From positions 1 through 64,000 of the forward strand of contig JAWWNJ010000206.1 in assembly GCA_037176885.1 (NCBI GenBank): a DNA stretch of 64,000 bases, in the 5' to 3' direction. This DNA comes from Favolaschia claudopus (lineage: Eukaryota > Basidiomycota > Agaricomycetes > Agaricales > Mycenaceae). The notes under the pieces were generated by a model. It was not told the DNA's origin and made no database searches. It saw nothing but the letters and a program-made list of their open reading frames with translations. Below, in pieces: positions 31,994 to 43,800 of this stretch (position 1 is its first letter; each line of letters starts with the position of its first letter). The position numbers and the translations under genes were made by a program.

Positions 31994-34962
31994 CTAAGCC
32001 CTGTCCTCATTCCTACCCTTGTTCCTACGAGGAGAAACGCGAACGGGACCACGAGAAGAACCAGCGCCAGGGTCAGAGACGGGACCCTGCGCGCGACGAT
32101 GAGCCTGAAGCGATTCCTCAGCGGCGCGAGCCAAGCCCACGACATCCTCCTCGTCGTCTTCGACGTTGAATGGAGAAGAATGTCTGGAAACCTCGGCCTC
32201 TGGCGCGAGAAGGTTTACACCTTCTCCCCAGGCACGCATCACCGCCTCGCGATTCTCATCCGATAGTTCCTCGAGCCCCGGCACGTTCTCTGGGCCGTAT
32301 GCGGTTATGTTCTCGCGAAGGCGATCTCCGACATGGGACCCGAGGGAAATCACCAACGCACGCGCTTTGAGGAAAGGTTGGCGAAGGCCCTCGTAGATCT
32401 CAAACGCGTCCGAAAACGCGTCGATCTCCGAGTTTACGCCTGAAAATGGGGTCAGTAACGACAAATAAGGAAGTTATAAAGAAATAACATACGGTTCATC
32501 GATAATCTGGAATACGGCTCGAGAGCGCGAGCCAAACCTTTCTGCTCCTTAGCGGTGAAGCTATGGTTGCAGTGCGAGCCATGCTTCTTAGCGCAATTGG
32601 AACAACGGGCAAACAGCCCGTGTTCGCAATCATCGCGAGAACTCTGCAAGCAGGGCAGACAAGCACCGTTGAGCTAAGGGATAATTAAAGTTAGCACGAG
32701 TAGAAAACAATTAAGTCGAGCGTCTTACCAGAATATTATCAGACTTGGCCAAAGTCAGGACGTTCGACAGTTTTTCGACCTTGATCGGCTCGGCGTCGGC
32801 AGGAAGAACAGGACCTGTGTTGCCAGTACGATGGACGCGCGAGGGCGGAGGGAAAAACGTCTCCTGATTGTTGGCGATAATCTTGCCGTCTGAAAGGACC
32901 ACGGTTTCGTCAAGGACGGCGGTGGACTTGCTGCGTCCCTTCTTCGAAGGAGACGGGGTCGAAGTGACACCGCGAGCCGAGGTCTTCTGGCGTTTTTGAG
33001 GACGCTCGTTGTCGGAGAGCTCGTCTTCGCCTTCGGAGGATTCAGAATCCGCAGGTGGGGGTGAGATTGCTCCTGCGGGGCCGTGCGGGTAGTCGAGGCC
33101 GACTTCAACAGACTCAGCGCGATCTTGCGACGACATGTTGATCTTGGGACGCTAGAAAGCAATTTAGATTAGATAAGGATTTAATCAAAACGAGATCAGA
33201 AACATCTACTCACGGTTGAAGGAGCAGATGCAGGGCGCTTTTTCGAGTTACGAGGAGCGTCGTCCTGCGACGAAGGTTCCTCGGTCACCACAGGAGGAAG
33301 GGAGACTTCACGAGAAGGCGTCGAAGGTTTCTAAGAAAGAGATCATAAGTAAAAGAAGTACAAAAGATTCGGAAAGGAAAACGAACCTTAAGAATCGGTT
33401 TGGGATTCTTTACCGCAGAACCCGGACGAGCAAGGGCAGGGATGACCACGGTGACGGAAGGCTGAGGAGACTTCAATAAAAGAGGGTCCTCCTCGGCTGG
33501 AGCATGGTCGGAAACGGGCGAATCAGAAGGAAGAAAAAGAGGTTCTTTCTCCTTGGCCCGGAGGAGCTCATCTCTCTGTATTTTAAGATTCATCGCGATG
33601 GACGCGGGCGACGGTGGCTCGGGATGAGCAGACGAATGGCGAGACCGGGTCTTGTCGCGCTTCGTAACAGAGGGCGGAGGGCTGGGTGGCTTAACCTCGC
33701 GCTGAGCCTCTCGACAATGGAACACCCAGGCATCCACGATAGGGTCGCCGTGTTCCTTCAGATTCTGCAACGGGAACGGCTCGCGGCTATAGCCAAACTT
33801 CTCGGTTGGGAACCGGAAGCCCACGGGCAAGAACTCTGTCATCTACGAGGAAAAGAAGGATTAGAAAAGGGGAAGACTGGGAAAGAAGTTGCAGAAAGAG
33901 ACGTACCTCGACTGGACGATTCTTGAAGCAATACTTCCACCAATACGGACGGCGATCCTCGGGGACGGCGTCTATGAGAGAGAACATCGTGTTGATAAAA
34001 CGACGAGTGAACGACGACTCTCGGATGACGTGCTCAGTAATATTGAGCTATAGTAACATATAAGCCAAGCGTCGAAAGTAAAAGGACCTAGACTTACGAA
34101 ATCATCGCCCGCCTTATCGAGCACCTGGATAACGCGAGGCAAGTCGGCCTCAGCAACGGGAACGTTCTCGGCGCGGAGTGGGATGAGTTCGTCGTGCAGG
34201 AGGCACAAGTTATCCAGATTTTCGGTCTTGGCCTCGACGAGGAGATTATGCTCGGCGGGTGTGAGCAGAGGATCTTCGACGTGATGGTCGCGATAATGGT
34301 CGAAAGAGTTGGCGAATTGGAAGTTCATAGGGAGAGGTTCTTCCTGAAATAGAGTATTAGATCGAGACAGGATAAAGAGATTGTAAATTGGTACTCACCT
34401 TGATCCACGGGCGCTCCTTGTCGTCACGAATAAAGGCGGGGAGCAGGAACTTGGACTCGACAGGGAGAGTCACGAGCTTGTTTCGACGGGCAATCTCGAC
34501 AACCTGCGCGATCCCACATAAGGCTCGACGCAAGAGAGGCGTCAATGGAACGGAGTCGAAGTGCTTCTGACGAAAGTGGGTCTAGAAAAGGGAAGATAAG
34601 CACCTTTTGAAAGAGAAAAGGAAACGTATAGGACGCACCAGGATGGGGCGGACTTGGTCGGTGATGAACTGCAAAAAGGCGGGGCTGGAACGAAGAATAC
34701 GGCTGCGATCCTTGATAAGGCCTATAAAGCGAACGACGATGGGGTGCTCGAGGAACACGAGGGCTTTGCGGTCGTCCGGAGACAGGCGAAGGAATGGGCC
34801 TGCCTCGAGAGAGTGGAGGGGATAATAGGGAGAATTCGGCGGCAGTTTTACGTGCTCTTCAGTGATTGGGAAGGGTGCTGAGCTAGCGCCGTAAGACGGC
34901 GGAAGGCCATACTTAACGCGCGCGAGGTCGCGGACGGCAGGAAAGTCGTCGGTGAAGTTCAT
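31994..34962 (-). CDS. Cargo gene B1: large protein with Zn2Cys6-like cluster (A1 homologue)
   Basis: Start at 34962 (MNFTDDFPA...), nearest to the 3' LTR. About nine exons with introns of 45-60 nt. The N-terminal third is helical, with conserved-looking blocks around LTPAEHNLL (near 34250) and RRPYWWKYC (near 33940). A Pro/Ser-rich, charged middle follows. The cysteine cluster at 32569-32661 reads C-x2-C-x7-C-x7-C-x2-C-x7-C, slightly off the Zn2Cys6 standard. A helical domain (near 32300-32460) and an acidic then basic tail (near 32000-32160) end the protein. Position, exon layout and domain order match A1 of element A. Sequence identity is low and I call homology mainly from order. Appears uninterrupted. 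Confidence 0.7.
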
Positions 34963-35450
34963 AGTGAGAGTTGGAAAGAGAAAAGAATGGGGAATTTGTC
35001 CTTAGTTGCGCAGCCAATACAGTCGCGCACGGACCATCTCCCACGGAAATGATAAGCTCTAAGAAGTCTTGAGCCCAGATTCTCTCTGAATTGACGCAGC
35101 TTCTTCGAAGCCGCGACAAATGAATATGTCGAGGAAATTCCAAAACTGGCCTAGAATTGGGCAAAATCAGCAAAGGGGCGTGGCTAACACGTGAACACTA
35201 GTCATATCAATGACCACAAGAGCAGAGGTGGCTCTTAAGTAGGCTTGCCTTGAGAGAGGACCATCCCGCGCTGAAAAATAAGGAATTGGGATTAGCCGAG
35301 GCAGGAGTTACTATAAAAGTAACTAGATCAAAGTGAATTTTGGTTCCGCTCGGGTGACCTCAGGAGTGTCGGCAGTGACGTAATCAGGATCACGCCTCGA
35401 GATTGGAATAACGCGCGTGCAGAGTCGAGCGGGGACGCTCGAGATTTATG
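34963..35450. promoter_or_regulatory. Region between B1 start and element B PPT
   Basis: No gene. It should contain the B1 promoter on the minus strand. A TTTTATAG stretch (minus strand, near 35310) is the only TATA-like candidate I see. Confidence 0.35.
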
Positions 35451-35461
35451 AAATGGGGAGA
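35451..35461 (+). other. Polypurine tract of element B
   Basis: AAATGGGGAGA directly precedes the TGATAGG start of the 3' LTR, as expected for plus-strand priming. It is comparable with AAAGGGGGAGA of element A. Confidence 0.75.
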
Positions 35462-36889
35462 TGATAGGCCTGGGATGAAAACACCCCGTGTTTTCTCAAT
35501 TTTTGAACATGTTTAATATTATATAACGCGTGTTTGAACTAAGAGGAATAAAGGGACATCTCTAGGATATATCTCAGAGGGTTAAAGCGTACCCGCGCTG
35601 TTAACTAAATGATGCAAGGGAAAGCTAGACTTGTCTACGACTTATGATTATCCAGAAATGAATACTCATACACGGTAGTCGAGGATAACAATCCCTCTTC
35701 TAAGTCCAACCATTCTACCAATTGAATTGGGACCTAAGGGGACATCAAGGAACATGGGATAACATTGGAGGAGTACTTAGGCAGCGCGCCTAGACCAATA
35801 TCAAGGGATTCGAGTCGCGGAAACGACGAACCAAGGGAAACCGAGTAGCGGCATAAGGATTGCCGGAGATGCCGAAGAACGGATCATCGAAGGATCAGTG
35901 GTCTTGAGGAGATTTCTCTGCTCAAGGATAAATTAGAAGCACTGGCAAGGACCGGAAGGACCTTACCTCGAGGCGAGGCATGTAGCAGGAACATTCGTAT
36001 CCTCGAAAGGCTAGCCGCGATGAGAGGGATAGAAGCCAGTATCAAGTCAAGGGATCGGGAGGATCCATCACGCACACGTGACCATCACGAGGGATCGACG
36101 CGATAGATGCGATAATGACTCCTCGTGTATTTACACGTTACTCGCGCGTGCAACCACAACACACAGGCGTGACTTAACAGCCTCGTCTGCTAAATAAGGA
36201 CAATACACGTACCAGGACACGTAGGTAGATACCCAATTAAGATGTAAATATTTATTCGAGCGTAGTATATAAAGCCTGTAAATTATTAGCTGGGCTCCAG
36301 TGGATTGCTCCCTCCTTGATTGTCCGTGTAAGCTATCAGCCGCACGTTCAGTAAAGAGTGTTCACATCCAGTGGGACAACCCAGGGAACTCACTTAGTTT
36401 TCTGTTTTGTTTTCAATCTATAAATTGGACTTGTGATTTGATCAGAGAATTGTTAAACGCGTGAAATAAAGTGAACTTGAACGGGAATCAGACGCGTGAA
36501 ACGGAATTCTGAGATAAGAGAAACGCGAGTACAAGGGATTAAGCGCGGCTTAACAGTCTAGTGCCATATTCCATCGGATTGAAAGGAAACTTGAACAAGA
36601 TAAATTACCTAGACTCCTACAACCAACCAACATTGCGAAAAACTAAGTCCTGAGTTCGAAAGGCTCAAATAGGATCGAGTCGCGCCAACTCAAAGCAAGT
36701 TTTATCGAGTCAAGACACCTCGAATTGTATAACATATATCCTCGGATTGGGGAATATAGTCAGATTGCCACAGTAGATACGTTACTGGAACCCCGACTCG
36801 CACGCGAAGCTGAAGTTGTGTATTTTGTTTGAAGGGATTTATTATCTCAACGAATAAAGTTATACAATAAACATATAGCAAGCGTTTCA
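35462..36889 (+). repeat. 3' LTR of gypsy element B
   Basis: Near-identical to 19609-21036, with about a dozen substitutions or small indels by eye (for example near 36055, 36357 and 36600). It ends ..AAGCGTTTCA and is followed by ccgtt, which does not match the five bases before the 5' LTR (tgcgt), so no direct target-site duplication is seen. Confidence 0.93.
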
Positions 36890-38377
36890 CCGTTTTTCAG
36901 CCATCTGAATTCTCCGCTTTTCGCGAATGAAATCTGCACTGCATGGAAAGTTTGCAACAACCATCGTGCTCAATACGGACATGACTCACTTTTTCAGATA
37001 ATATTTTGCGGACGCGACCCTCCTTGCCTCTGCAGCGGCGCTGGAATGATGTTTACTACTAAGATATATAGAAGAGGAACTTCATATACCTACTTGGGAT
37101 TTTTTGTTGCTTGCTTTCTGGGCGGCATCGCGGTGGAAGGAGAATTGCAGTGTGGCTATGTTGATGCGAACGACTCTTGAACTTCATGGCAAGTTGAAGC
37201 AGATGTTTTCCTGAACAGTAAACTAGGTAGCAGTTGTATGTAAAGAAATTAGCAACGAAGAGGGGAGCTCAGTGTGAGCTCACCAATCCTGCCCAACGCA
37301 ACAAAATATTGTGTTCCTGATATCAATATTCTGTTCCTCATCAAGCCGACTCGCGATTTAGATTGCCACTGTAAGTATTTCGATGTAGATTAAGTTTTGA
37401 TTGCTCACCGTTATCGTTCCCGTTGTAATGATATCCACTCACATTTCCCCTCCCTTGGTTCCACAAAAAGGCGTTTGGCTCGTGTCACGGTGTGACAACT
37501 CGCGTCTCTTTCCTTATGTGGACTAATCACCCTCCAGACGCGGTTCGAATCCTTCGTTACATGTTCAAAATCAGGCACTCGGCCAGTCCGGATATTCAAG
37601 TACCATATATTTTGGCCTCAAATATCGCGGATGTGGAAGTTGCACCCCCCGAAGCCTGCGAGGTATGCCCTGCAGCACCGAGGCACATCAGCGTACCAAA
37701 CACTCGGAAAAACAGCTCACAGAAGGCTCATCTCACCTGAGCAGGTCTTCATGAACGTGTGACACGTTGTAAACCTAATTTTATGGCAAATACAAGCAGT
37801 TTCAGCGAGGAACAAAATCGAATTTTATATTGGTTCTTACCTCGGCAACCCTCTTGTCCGTCGTAGCGTGAAGATAGCACAAAGATTCACAGTCGGTAAA
37901 TTTCAACCTTGTAGCCGGTGTTTGAATCCTGAATATCAAAAGTTTTGAAGAAAGGTTTGAAATTGTCGATGCGATAGCTCGAGACGCAAATTTGCGGCCA
38001 TGAGGCTCTACTACTCGGCGAGCACTTCTGGTCAGCAATGAAGATTTTAGTTACAAACCAAATTCAGTTCGAATTCACCTTCGCAAACTCGCACTTTGTC
38101 AGTTCTTTGATGGTATAGCGTAGTATGCATCTCTTTCCAAGTCCTGAATGTCGAATCATTAGAGAATTTGAATGAGAACAATTGTTCAGCATTGTGAGGC
38201 CTCGGACGACGTGAATTTCGGTATAATTGTTTCTACCCTGGAGAAGTATCAACTGGGCTCCAGATACTTATGACTTTGGGTTACGAGACAGCCCGGACGA
38301 GGCCTGAGACGAGACTGAATGACTTACATACCATGATTGTGCCGAAAACAACTTCAAATGTTGGAGATGTTCATTTT
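36890..38377. other. Unassigned region right of element B
   Basis: No gene recognised. Short ORFs on both strands (for example 37411-37599 and 37802-38038, minus) lack motifs and are broken by stops and splice-like signals. It could be a decayed gene. The text has ordinary AT content and no copy elsewhere in the window. Confidence 0.4.
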
Positions 38378-38870
38378 GCCCCGACTCAAATCAAAGACAT
38401 CGCAACTATTACCGATATCGAATTGAGTCACTGTAAAGTGATTCTCAAGCAATATTAGCGTGGATAGAGAATCGGAATACTATTGTGGAGAAAGTGAGAC
38501 GCTTACAGATGTGTGTTCCTGATAATTGTGAGTTTCGTTGACTCAAAACTACTCAACCCAAAGCCATCGCAGCAACTGTTGTCGAGGTCAAATTGAATCA
38601 TTGTAGAGTATGTTAGCTTCAATAGAGAACCGAAACACTAGCGTCAAGAAAGTGAGGGACACTTACAGATGTGTGTTCCTGATAATTGTTAGTTTCGAGT
38701 CAATTGGTTTCGTTGGCTCGGAACTGATACCGCAACTCGTAAAATCACTCTGAGGTAAATCTTGAAACAATATTGTCGGGGAGAAACAACTGGAATACCA
38801 CTAGAGCGCGACGATTGTGTGTTCCTGATAATTGCCAGTTTCGGTTGCTGCTGACTCGGACATCGATGGA
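38378..38870. repeat. Degenerate tandem repeat, period about 150-160 bp
   Basis: The core gtgtgttcctgataattg appears near 38511, 38671 and 38818, followed each time by agtttcg...tgactcg or ggctcgg text. Between the cores, matching pieces recur: aaagacatcgcaac / aagccatcgcagcaac, attgagtcactgtaaagt / attgaatcattgtagagt, and gagaatcggaatact / gagaaccgaaacact. At least three decayed units. A related core lies near 37311. Confidence 0.65.
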
Positions 38871-38977
38871 GCACAGATCAGAGCAAGATCTGAGAAAGCA
38901 CTTTAGGCAACCCGGAAATGACCCTTCCTAGGGTCATTAATCCCCTTTGAATAAAGGCCCTAACAGGGTCGAATCCC

Positions 38978-39444
38978 ATGGGGCCCCCCACGGATCCCAA
39001 GTGTGGGCGGCCCCTTGACCTCCTTATTTTTAATGGGCGGCCCCATAGATGTTTGATTTGGGGCCCTCAAGGCATTCCATGGGCGGCCCCATCTCTCATT
39101 TCAAACATCTGTGGGGCCGCCCAAGGTATTTCATGGGCGGCCCCATCTCTCATTTCTTTTCAGCGGTGGGGCCGCCCAATGTTTTAATTTATATGTGCTT
39201 GGGCGCTCCCACTTCAGTAATTCTTTCCTGTTGTTGGGCGCGCCCAATGCAACCTTGCAATTCTATCTTGGGCAGCCCCAAGGTGGTATTGCGTTTAGGA
39301 CATGGGCGGCCCCAGTGTTCAATTTATATTCCTCGCATGGGCGAGCCCATTCAGAGCCCGTCCTTATATGCTTGGGGCTGCCCAAGCATTATTATTGAAT
39401 GCGCCTCGGGAACGCCCCACTTATCTCTTGGGAGAGCCCAGCAA
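38978..39444. repeat. Array of about 16 GC-rich palindromes (TGGGCGGCCCCA type)
   Basis: Short near-palindromes such as TGGGCGGCCCCA, its complement TGGGGCCGCCCA, TTGGGCGCGCCCAA and CTTGGGGCTGCCCAAG are centred at about 38984, 39009, 39040, 39064, 39085, 39118, 39138, 39172, 39205, 39241, 39275, 39308, 39343, 39379, 39413 and 39435. From 39138 on the spacing is about 33-36 bp. The palindromes have compensating changes around the centre, while the spacers are AT-rich and unrelated. Lies about 280 bp beyond the 3' end of the KDZ-linked gene cluster. Possibly transposase-binding subterminal repeats. Confidence 0.8.
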
Positions 39445-39724
39445 GCATGTCATTCAAATAATTTGCTAGCACTACGGGACGAACGACCCCAATCATGTAT
39501 ATATAGGATAAATGATTAATCACTTTCACCTTAGACTGTAATCTTACGATGATTGAATTCAGTAACACTCCCATTCGATACACCTTTTGCACAAAACATA
39601 AGACTTAGATAAATTCAAGTCCAGCGTGTAAAGTAATCAAACTCGTCAATGATTAATCATTTGCCGCGAAGCAAGCTCGTTAATAATTTGTATTCCTAAC
39701 TAATGCTCTGCCTCTGCCGCTGCT

Positions 39725-40582
39725 CTACATCCCAGAGCGCCGTTCATGAGTGATAGTCAATATATGAGGAGGTGTCGGCGACATACCTTTGACCTTTGCA
39801 GCATATGCCCTAGCCTTGTCCCCACTCTCAAACACCTCCTCTAGCCGCTTGCTCAACGCGGCGTATTCCTCGTCTGTCTTCGCGGTCTTCTTGGCTTCAC
39901 AGAGAGCCTCGATTTCGCACGATCGTCGCCACGCGACTTCTTGGTGTAGTAACGGGCGTTCGTGGGCTTTGATACCGGCAGGCACGGGGCGCTTAAAGAC
40001 GACTGAGACAAATCCGTTAGTTAATGAAAACGAACAGGAAAACGAAGATGAATAAACGTACCGTTGTGTAGAGTACATCCCGTTCTTGCCCCATCACAAG
40101 CCATGCTGCCAGGTGGGCAGGTGCACTGCTGTACATCAGCAAGTGTTGAGCGGGCCACGCACAGACGAACTCACCGGTGGCGGGGTATCCTCGCTTTCGA
40201 CATAATCAAAGCGAGGGTTGAGTATGGTGTATCGCCAGCAGCCAAGGCAGATTTTGTGTATGACGACGAGATATGTTCCTTCAGAATCCCTCTTCAGGAA
40301 GTATTCGCCGAACGCCCAGTCGGGAACGACGAGGTGGCAACACTCGCATTTCACGTTCTGTAGATGGGGCCCGTTCATGACGTTGAGGTCGTGCTCGGTG
40401 AGGTATATGACCAAGCGTTCGCCGAATTTGTTGGTGACACAGCCGATGTCGTATCGTTGCTTGTCGTCCTTGGCCTGCTTGTTCAAAAATTGAACGATGT
40501 GCAAAAGAGAGGGATAAGGGAGGGAGTCGGCGTTGGCGTCGGCGTTGGGGTCGGATGGTAGGGTGAAGTGTGTGTGTGTCAT
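39725..40582 (-). CDS. Cysteine-containing hypothetical protein next to the KDZ transposase
   Basis: Start at 40582 (MTHTHFTLP...), the first ATG in a frame that stays open to a splice site. The first exon runs to a GTGAGT donor near 40180 and contains CxCC (VKCECCHLV) and C-x2-C (ICLGCW) pairs. A 47-nt intron is followed by a Cys-rich mini-exon (QCTCPPGSMACDG, about 40072-40133) and, after another intron, a basic helical last exon ending at 39725. Same strand as the KDZ gene and 233 bp downstream of it. Family not recognised. It may be an accessory protein of the transposon. Confidence 0.6.
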
Positions 40583-40814
40583 GATAGAGCAGGTGAAGGT
40601 TAGAGGAATACCTGTGGTGGACACGGTCAGTTTATATACGTTTTCCAAATGCCACCCGCTCACCAATTGTTTACCCAAAACGGCAATGAGTGCTGCCACC
40701 ATCCGTCGCGCCCATTGTTCTTGCTGCTCGCCGTGTTTGTGGTGAAGTTTAATGAAATGCATTCAAACCTGTTTTACATGAATTTGTACGAAGTCTAGTA
40801 GTCTAAGCACTACA

Positions 40815-43800
40815 TCAGAAACCGAGGTCAAGATAGCTGTCTACAGTATTTTGCGCATACACCTCCGCCCTCTGAAACGCCTCAATATCTTCAATCGGCA
40901 GTTCTTCCTCCTCACCATCTGCTTCAACCTCCTCATCATCATCATCATCGACATCGCGAGCTACTGTCTTCGCATTCTTATCGTCTAGCCGTACTGCCCG
41001 CAACTCGTCATCGCTGGGTCCCCACGGCGGTAGACCCTCGAGCTTGAACGGGATGCCACGGATCGCGGTACTCCAGGACGCGCATAGCTTGCATAGTTCC
41101 GTGCGGCGCAGCTGAAGCTGGTGTCTCAAACCGAAGTCGTCTGTTTTATATACCGTATTAGCTTGTAGATAGGCGGCAGGCTACAATTAACGTACCGTTG
41201 TCATCCGCCTCAGCCATCGCCGACGCGACCACCTCCCATTCTTCCGCCAACCAGTACCGCAACGCCCTGCATTCATGGAATATGCGGACTTCCTCCTCCT
41301 CGCAGCGGTCGAGCTCCAGCATCGCCCTGATTCCACTGCGGACGGTGTCGTCCTTGAGCCACAACGGCGGCTCAGTGTCGTCATCCTCCTCGTCCAGCCC
41401 AACGTCTTGCCATATCTCGTCGTCGACGTCCAATCCCCAGATCGCCTTGGGATCAATTGGTGCTGGCGGGATGCTGTTCTTTGGGGCCTTGCGCTCCTTG
41501 ACGAGCTTCTTCATCTCTTTGCACAGAGTATTGTACTGTCGCACTAGAGTCTGTATGCTGGGATCGCGTCGAGCGACCGCATCTTCAATGTGAGTCTTTA
41601 GTTTGTGTTCTGCGTTTCGCCGTGAGCGCACGGATCGCATCGAGTGAGGAGAACCATTCTCATACCTGTTTTCTTCTTCCGCCGATACGTTCGTTCCACC
41701 CTATCCAACTCAAACTTGCGAGCTCGCAGCTTCTCCCGCAGCCGGTGCTTGATAGCGCGGGCGTTCATGCGCTTCGCTATGAACTTGCTCTTCGTCAGGT
41801 GCGCCAGGTTTGCGCGATCCTCAACGCCCAGCGCCTTCTCTTTACGCTTCAACGTTGCCGTATCCTTCTTCAACTTCTCCCGCGCAGTCTTCAAATCCTC
41901 TTGAGCCCGCCTCACGTCCTCTGCATCCGCGTCCAAGTCCATCACCGTCTCTTCTAACCTGGTTATCCGCTTATTCAGCACGCCAACCGCCTGACGACGG
42001 CGTATAATTGCCTCGACGGCGAGTTTGCCCGCGGTTCTGCTACGTTCTGCGCCAAACGAAATCAAAAAAGGTTCATTAAGGAAGGACCTCAAGAACCATA
42101 CGTACTAGGCAAAGGCTTCGTTTGTGCTGCCACCTGTTTTCGATGCTCCTCTTCAAGCAGCTCGCGCGAGTGCCCGCACTCGTCGAATAGTTCCGTCGCC
42201 TCTCGCCGCTTGTCTATCATATGGGCCCAGCGTCGGCCTAACCATGCTCCCAAACGTCCTATGCTCGCGTTTCGCAGATGACGAATTTGAGTATCCAGCG
42301 TATACAGACGCCGATGGTACTGAAGGAGGCTTGAGTAGCTGCTCGCCAGATCCTGAAAATCAAGACCACTTACCCCACAGACCCGAAGGTACGCTATCAG
42401 CTTGCTAATCGAATGCCAGAACCGCTCGCACCCTTCGCCGTCAGACAGACCAAACAGTGTCCGACGCCGAGGGTGATACTGCAGCTGGCAGACCCAATTG
42501 TGGCCGAAGGCGTGGAGGACAGAGACCGCAAATTCCATGCGCTCCATATACTCCGGGGGGAAGAAATTCCACTTCCTCAACGACCGCTCGAGCTGGCACA
42601 CGATGTCGTACAGGAAGCCGACGACGAAGTTCCGGGGGAGATGGCTGAATAACATCTGCAGTAGTGCGAGCATGTTAGACTGCTTTTCTCCCGCGGATTT
42701 CATATTCACCACGAATAGAGGGTGGTCGTGCCTGCAGGTGAGAGCCATGAGCCCGGTGTCGTCAAAAAACCTAGTGCTGCTCTTGATTCTGCGCTCGTCA
42801 GCGGCGACGAAGGAAGACTCGCATTCGTCGAGCACCGACTTTGGTACTGGCAGCCGGGGGTCTTCGAAATGGTCATCCTCTGGCTCCCCGTCCTCGTCGC
42901 TTCCGCCTCTCGTTGTACTCGGACGGATGGACTCTACGTACGCGTCCATGGCGTCAGTCACCTCCGTCGAAACGAAGACAGAGGACGGATGCTGGTGCGC
43001 AGGATCCATGCACCCGTTCCCTATGTTTCGTCGCTGGGTAAAGCAGGCGTCCCCAGCGACGATCCCCGCGATCTTCATCGATGGATTCTCCCATTTCCCT
43101 CCGAAGCACGCTGGGCACAGCCAGCGTAGATATTCGCTCGGGCGAGTCCGCTCCTCCGGAAGGCTGAAGGGATAATCAGCTTGCGCGGGAGGTGGAGAAG
43201 ACGACGAAGTCGATGGAGATGGAGATGGAGCCCGCTGGCGGCGGCGTTTGGATGGTGACGCGGGTGGTGAAGAAGGTGGTGAGGAGTCCGGTGGGGGTGT
43301 ATCGGGTCGTCTTCGTTTCGTAGGGGAGGAAGGTGCACTTGGTGCTGGTGACGATGCAGGAAGCGGGGTATCGGCCGCACGCGGCGTCTCCGGTGCTTCC
43401 GCAGCTAATGATTCTCTTGCGGTCGATATGGCGGCATCGATTTTGGCGGCGGTCAAGTCACGCATGGCGGAATACCATTCTAGCGCGTTGCCAAATCGTC
43501 TTCGTAGTGCGTTCTGCTCCGCATGTTAGACCGTTTCAGCATGAGCCAGATAGTGCGCTTACCCTATTGCTTAACTTGTAACCCATATCGTCCAAGACTT
43601 CCTCTAAAGTCGTAGATATCACGGTATTGTTTGGTGGCAAATTGAGGAATAACTTCCTGGCGAATTCTAAGATATGCAAGCCGATCGCTACCGACGGCTC
43701 GAGCGGGGAACACGGGAAGAACCCGCGCTTGACCAGCTGAGAGGCCGCTGGGGAGCACGGACATATTCGTATTACGATCTCCTCGAGCACTGGATTTTTT

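Noticed and set aside
28894..34962. An envelope gene as cargo of element B
   Set aside because: I see no signal peptide, no transmembrane segment and no glycoprotein-like pattern. The genes are antisense, spliced and carry zinc-cluster-like cysteines.
37411..38252. Possible decayed protein-coding gene on the minus strand
   Set aside because: Short ORFs with splice-like signals exist, but no family or continuous frame could be supported.
38978..39444. CRISPR-like regular repeat array
   Set aside because: The motifs are short variable palindromes in both orientations, the spacing is uneven in the first half, and the setting is a fungal genome. A protein-binding or transposon-end array fits better.
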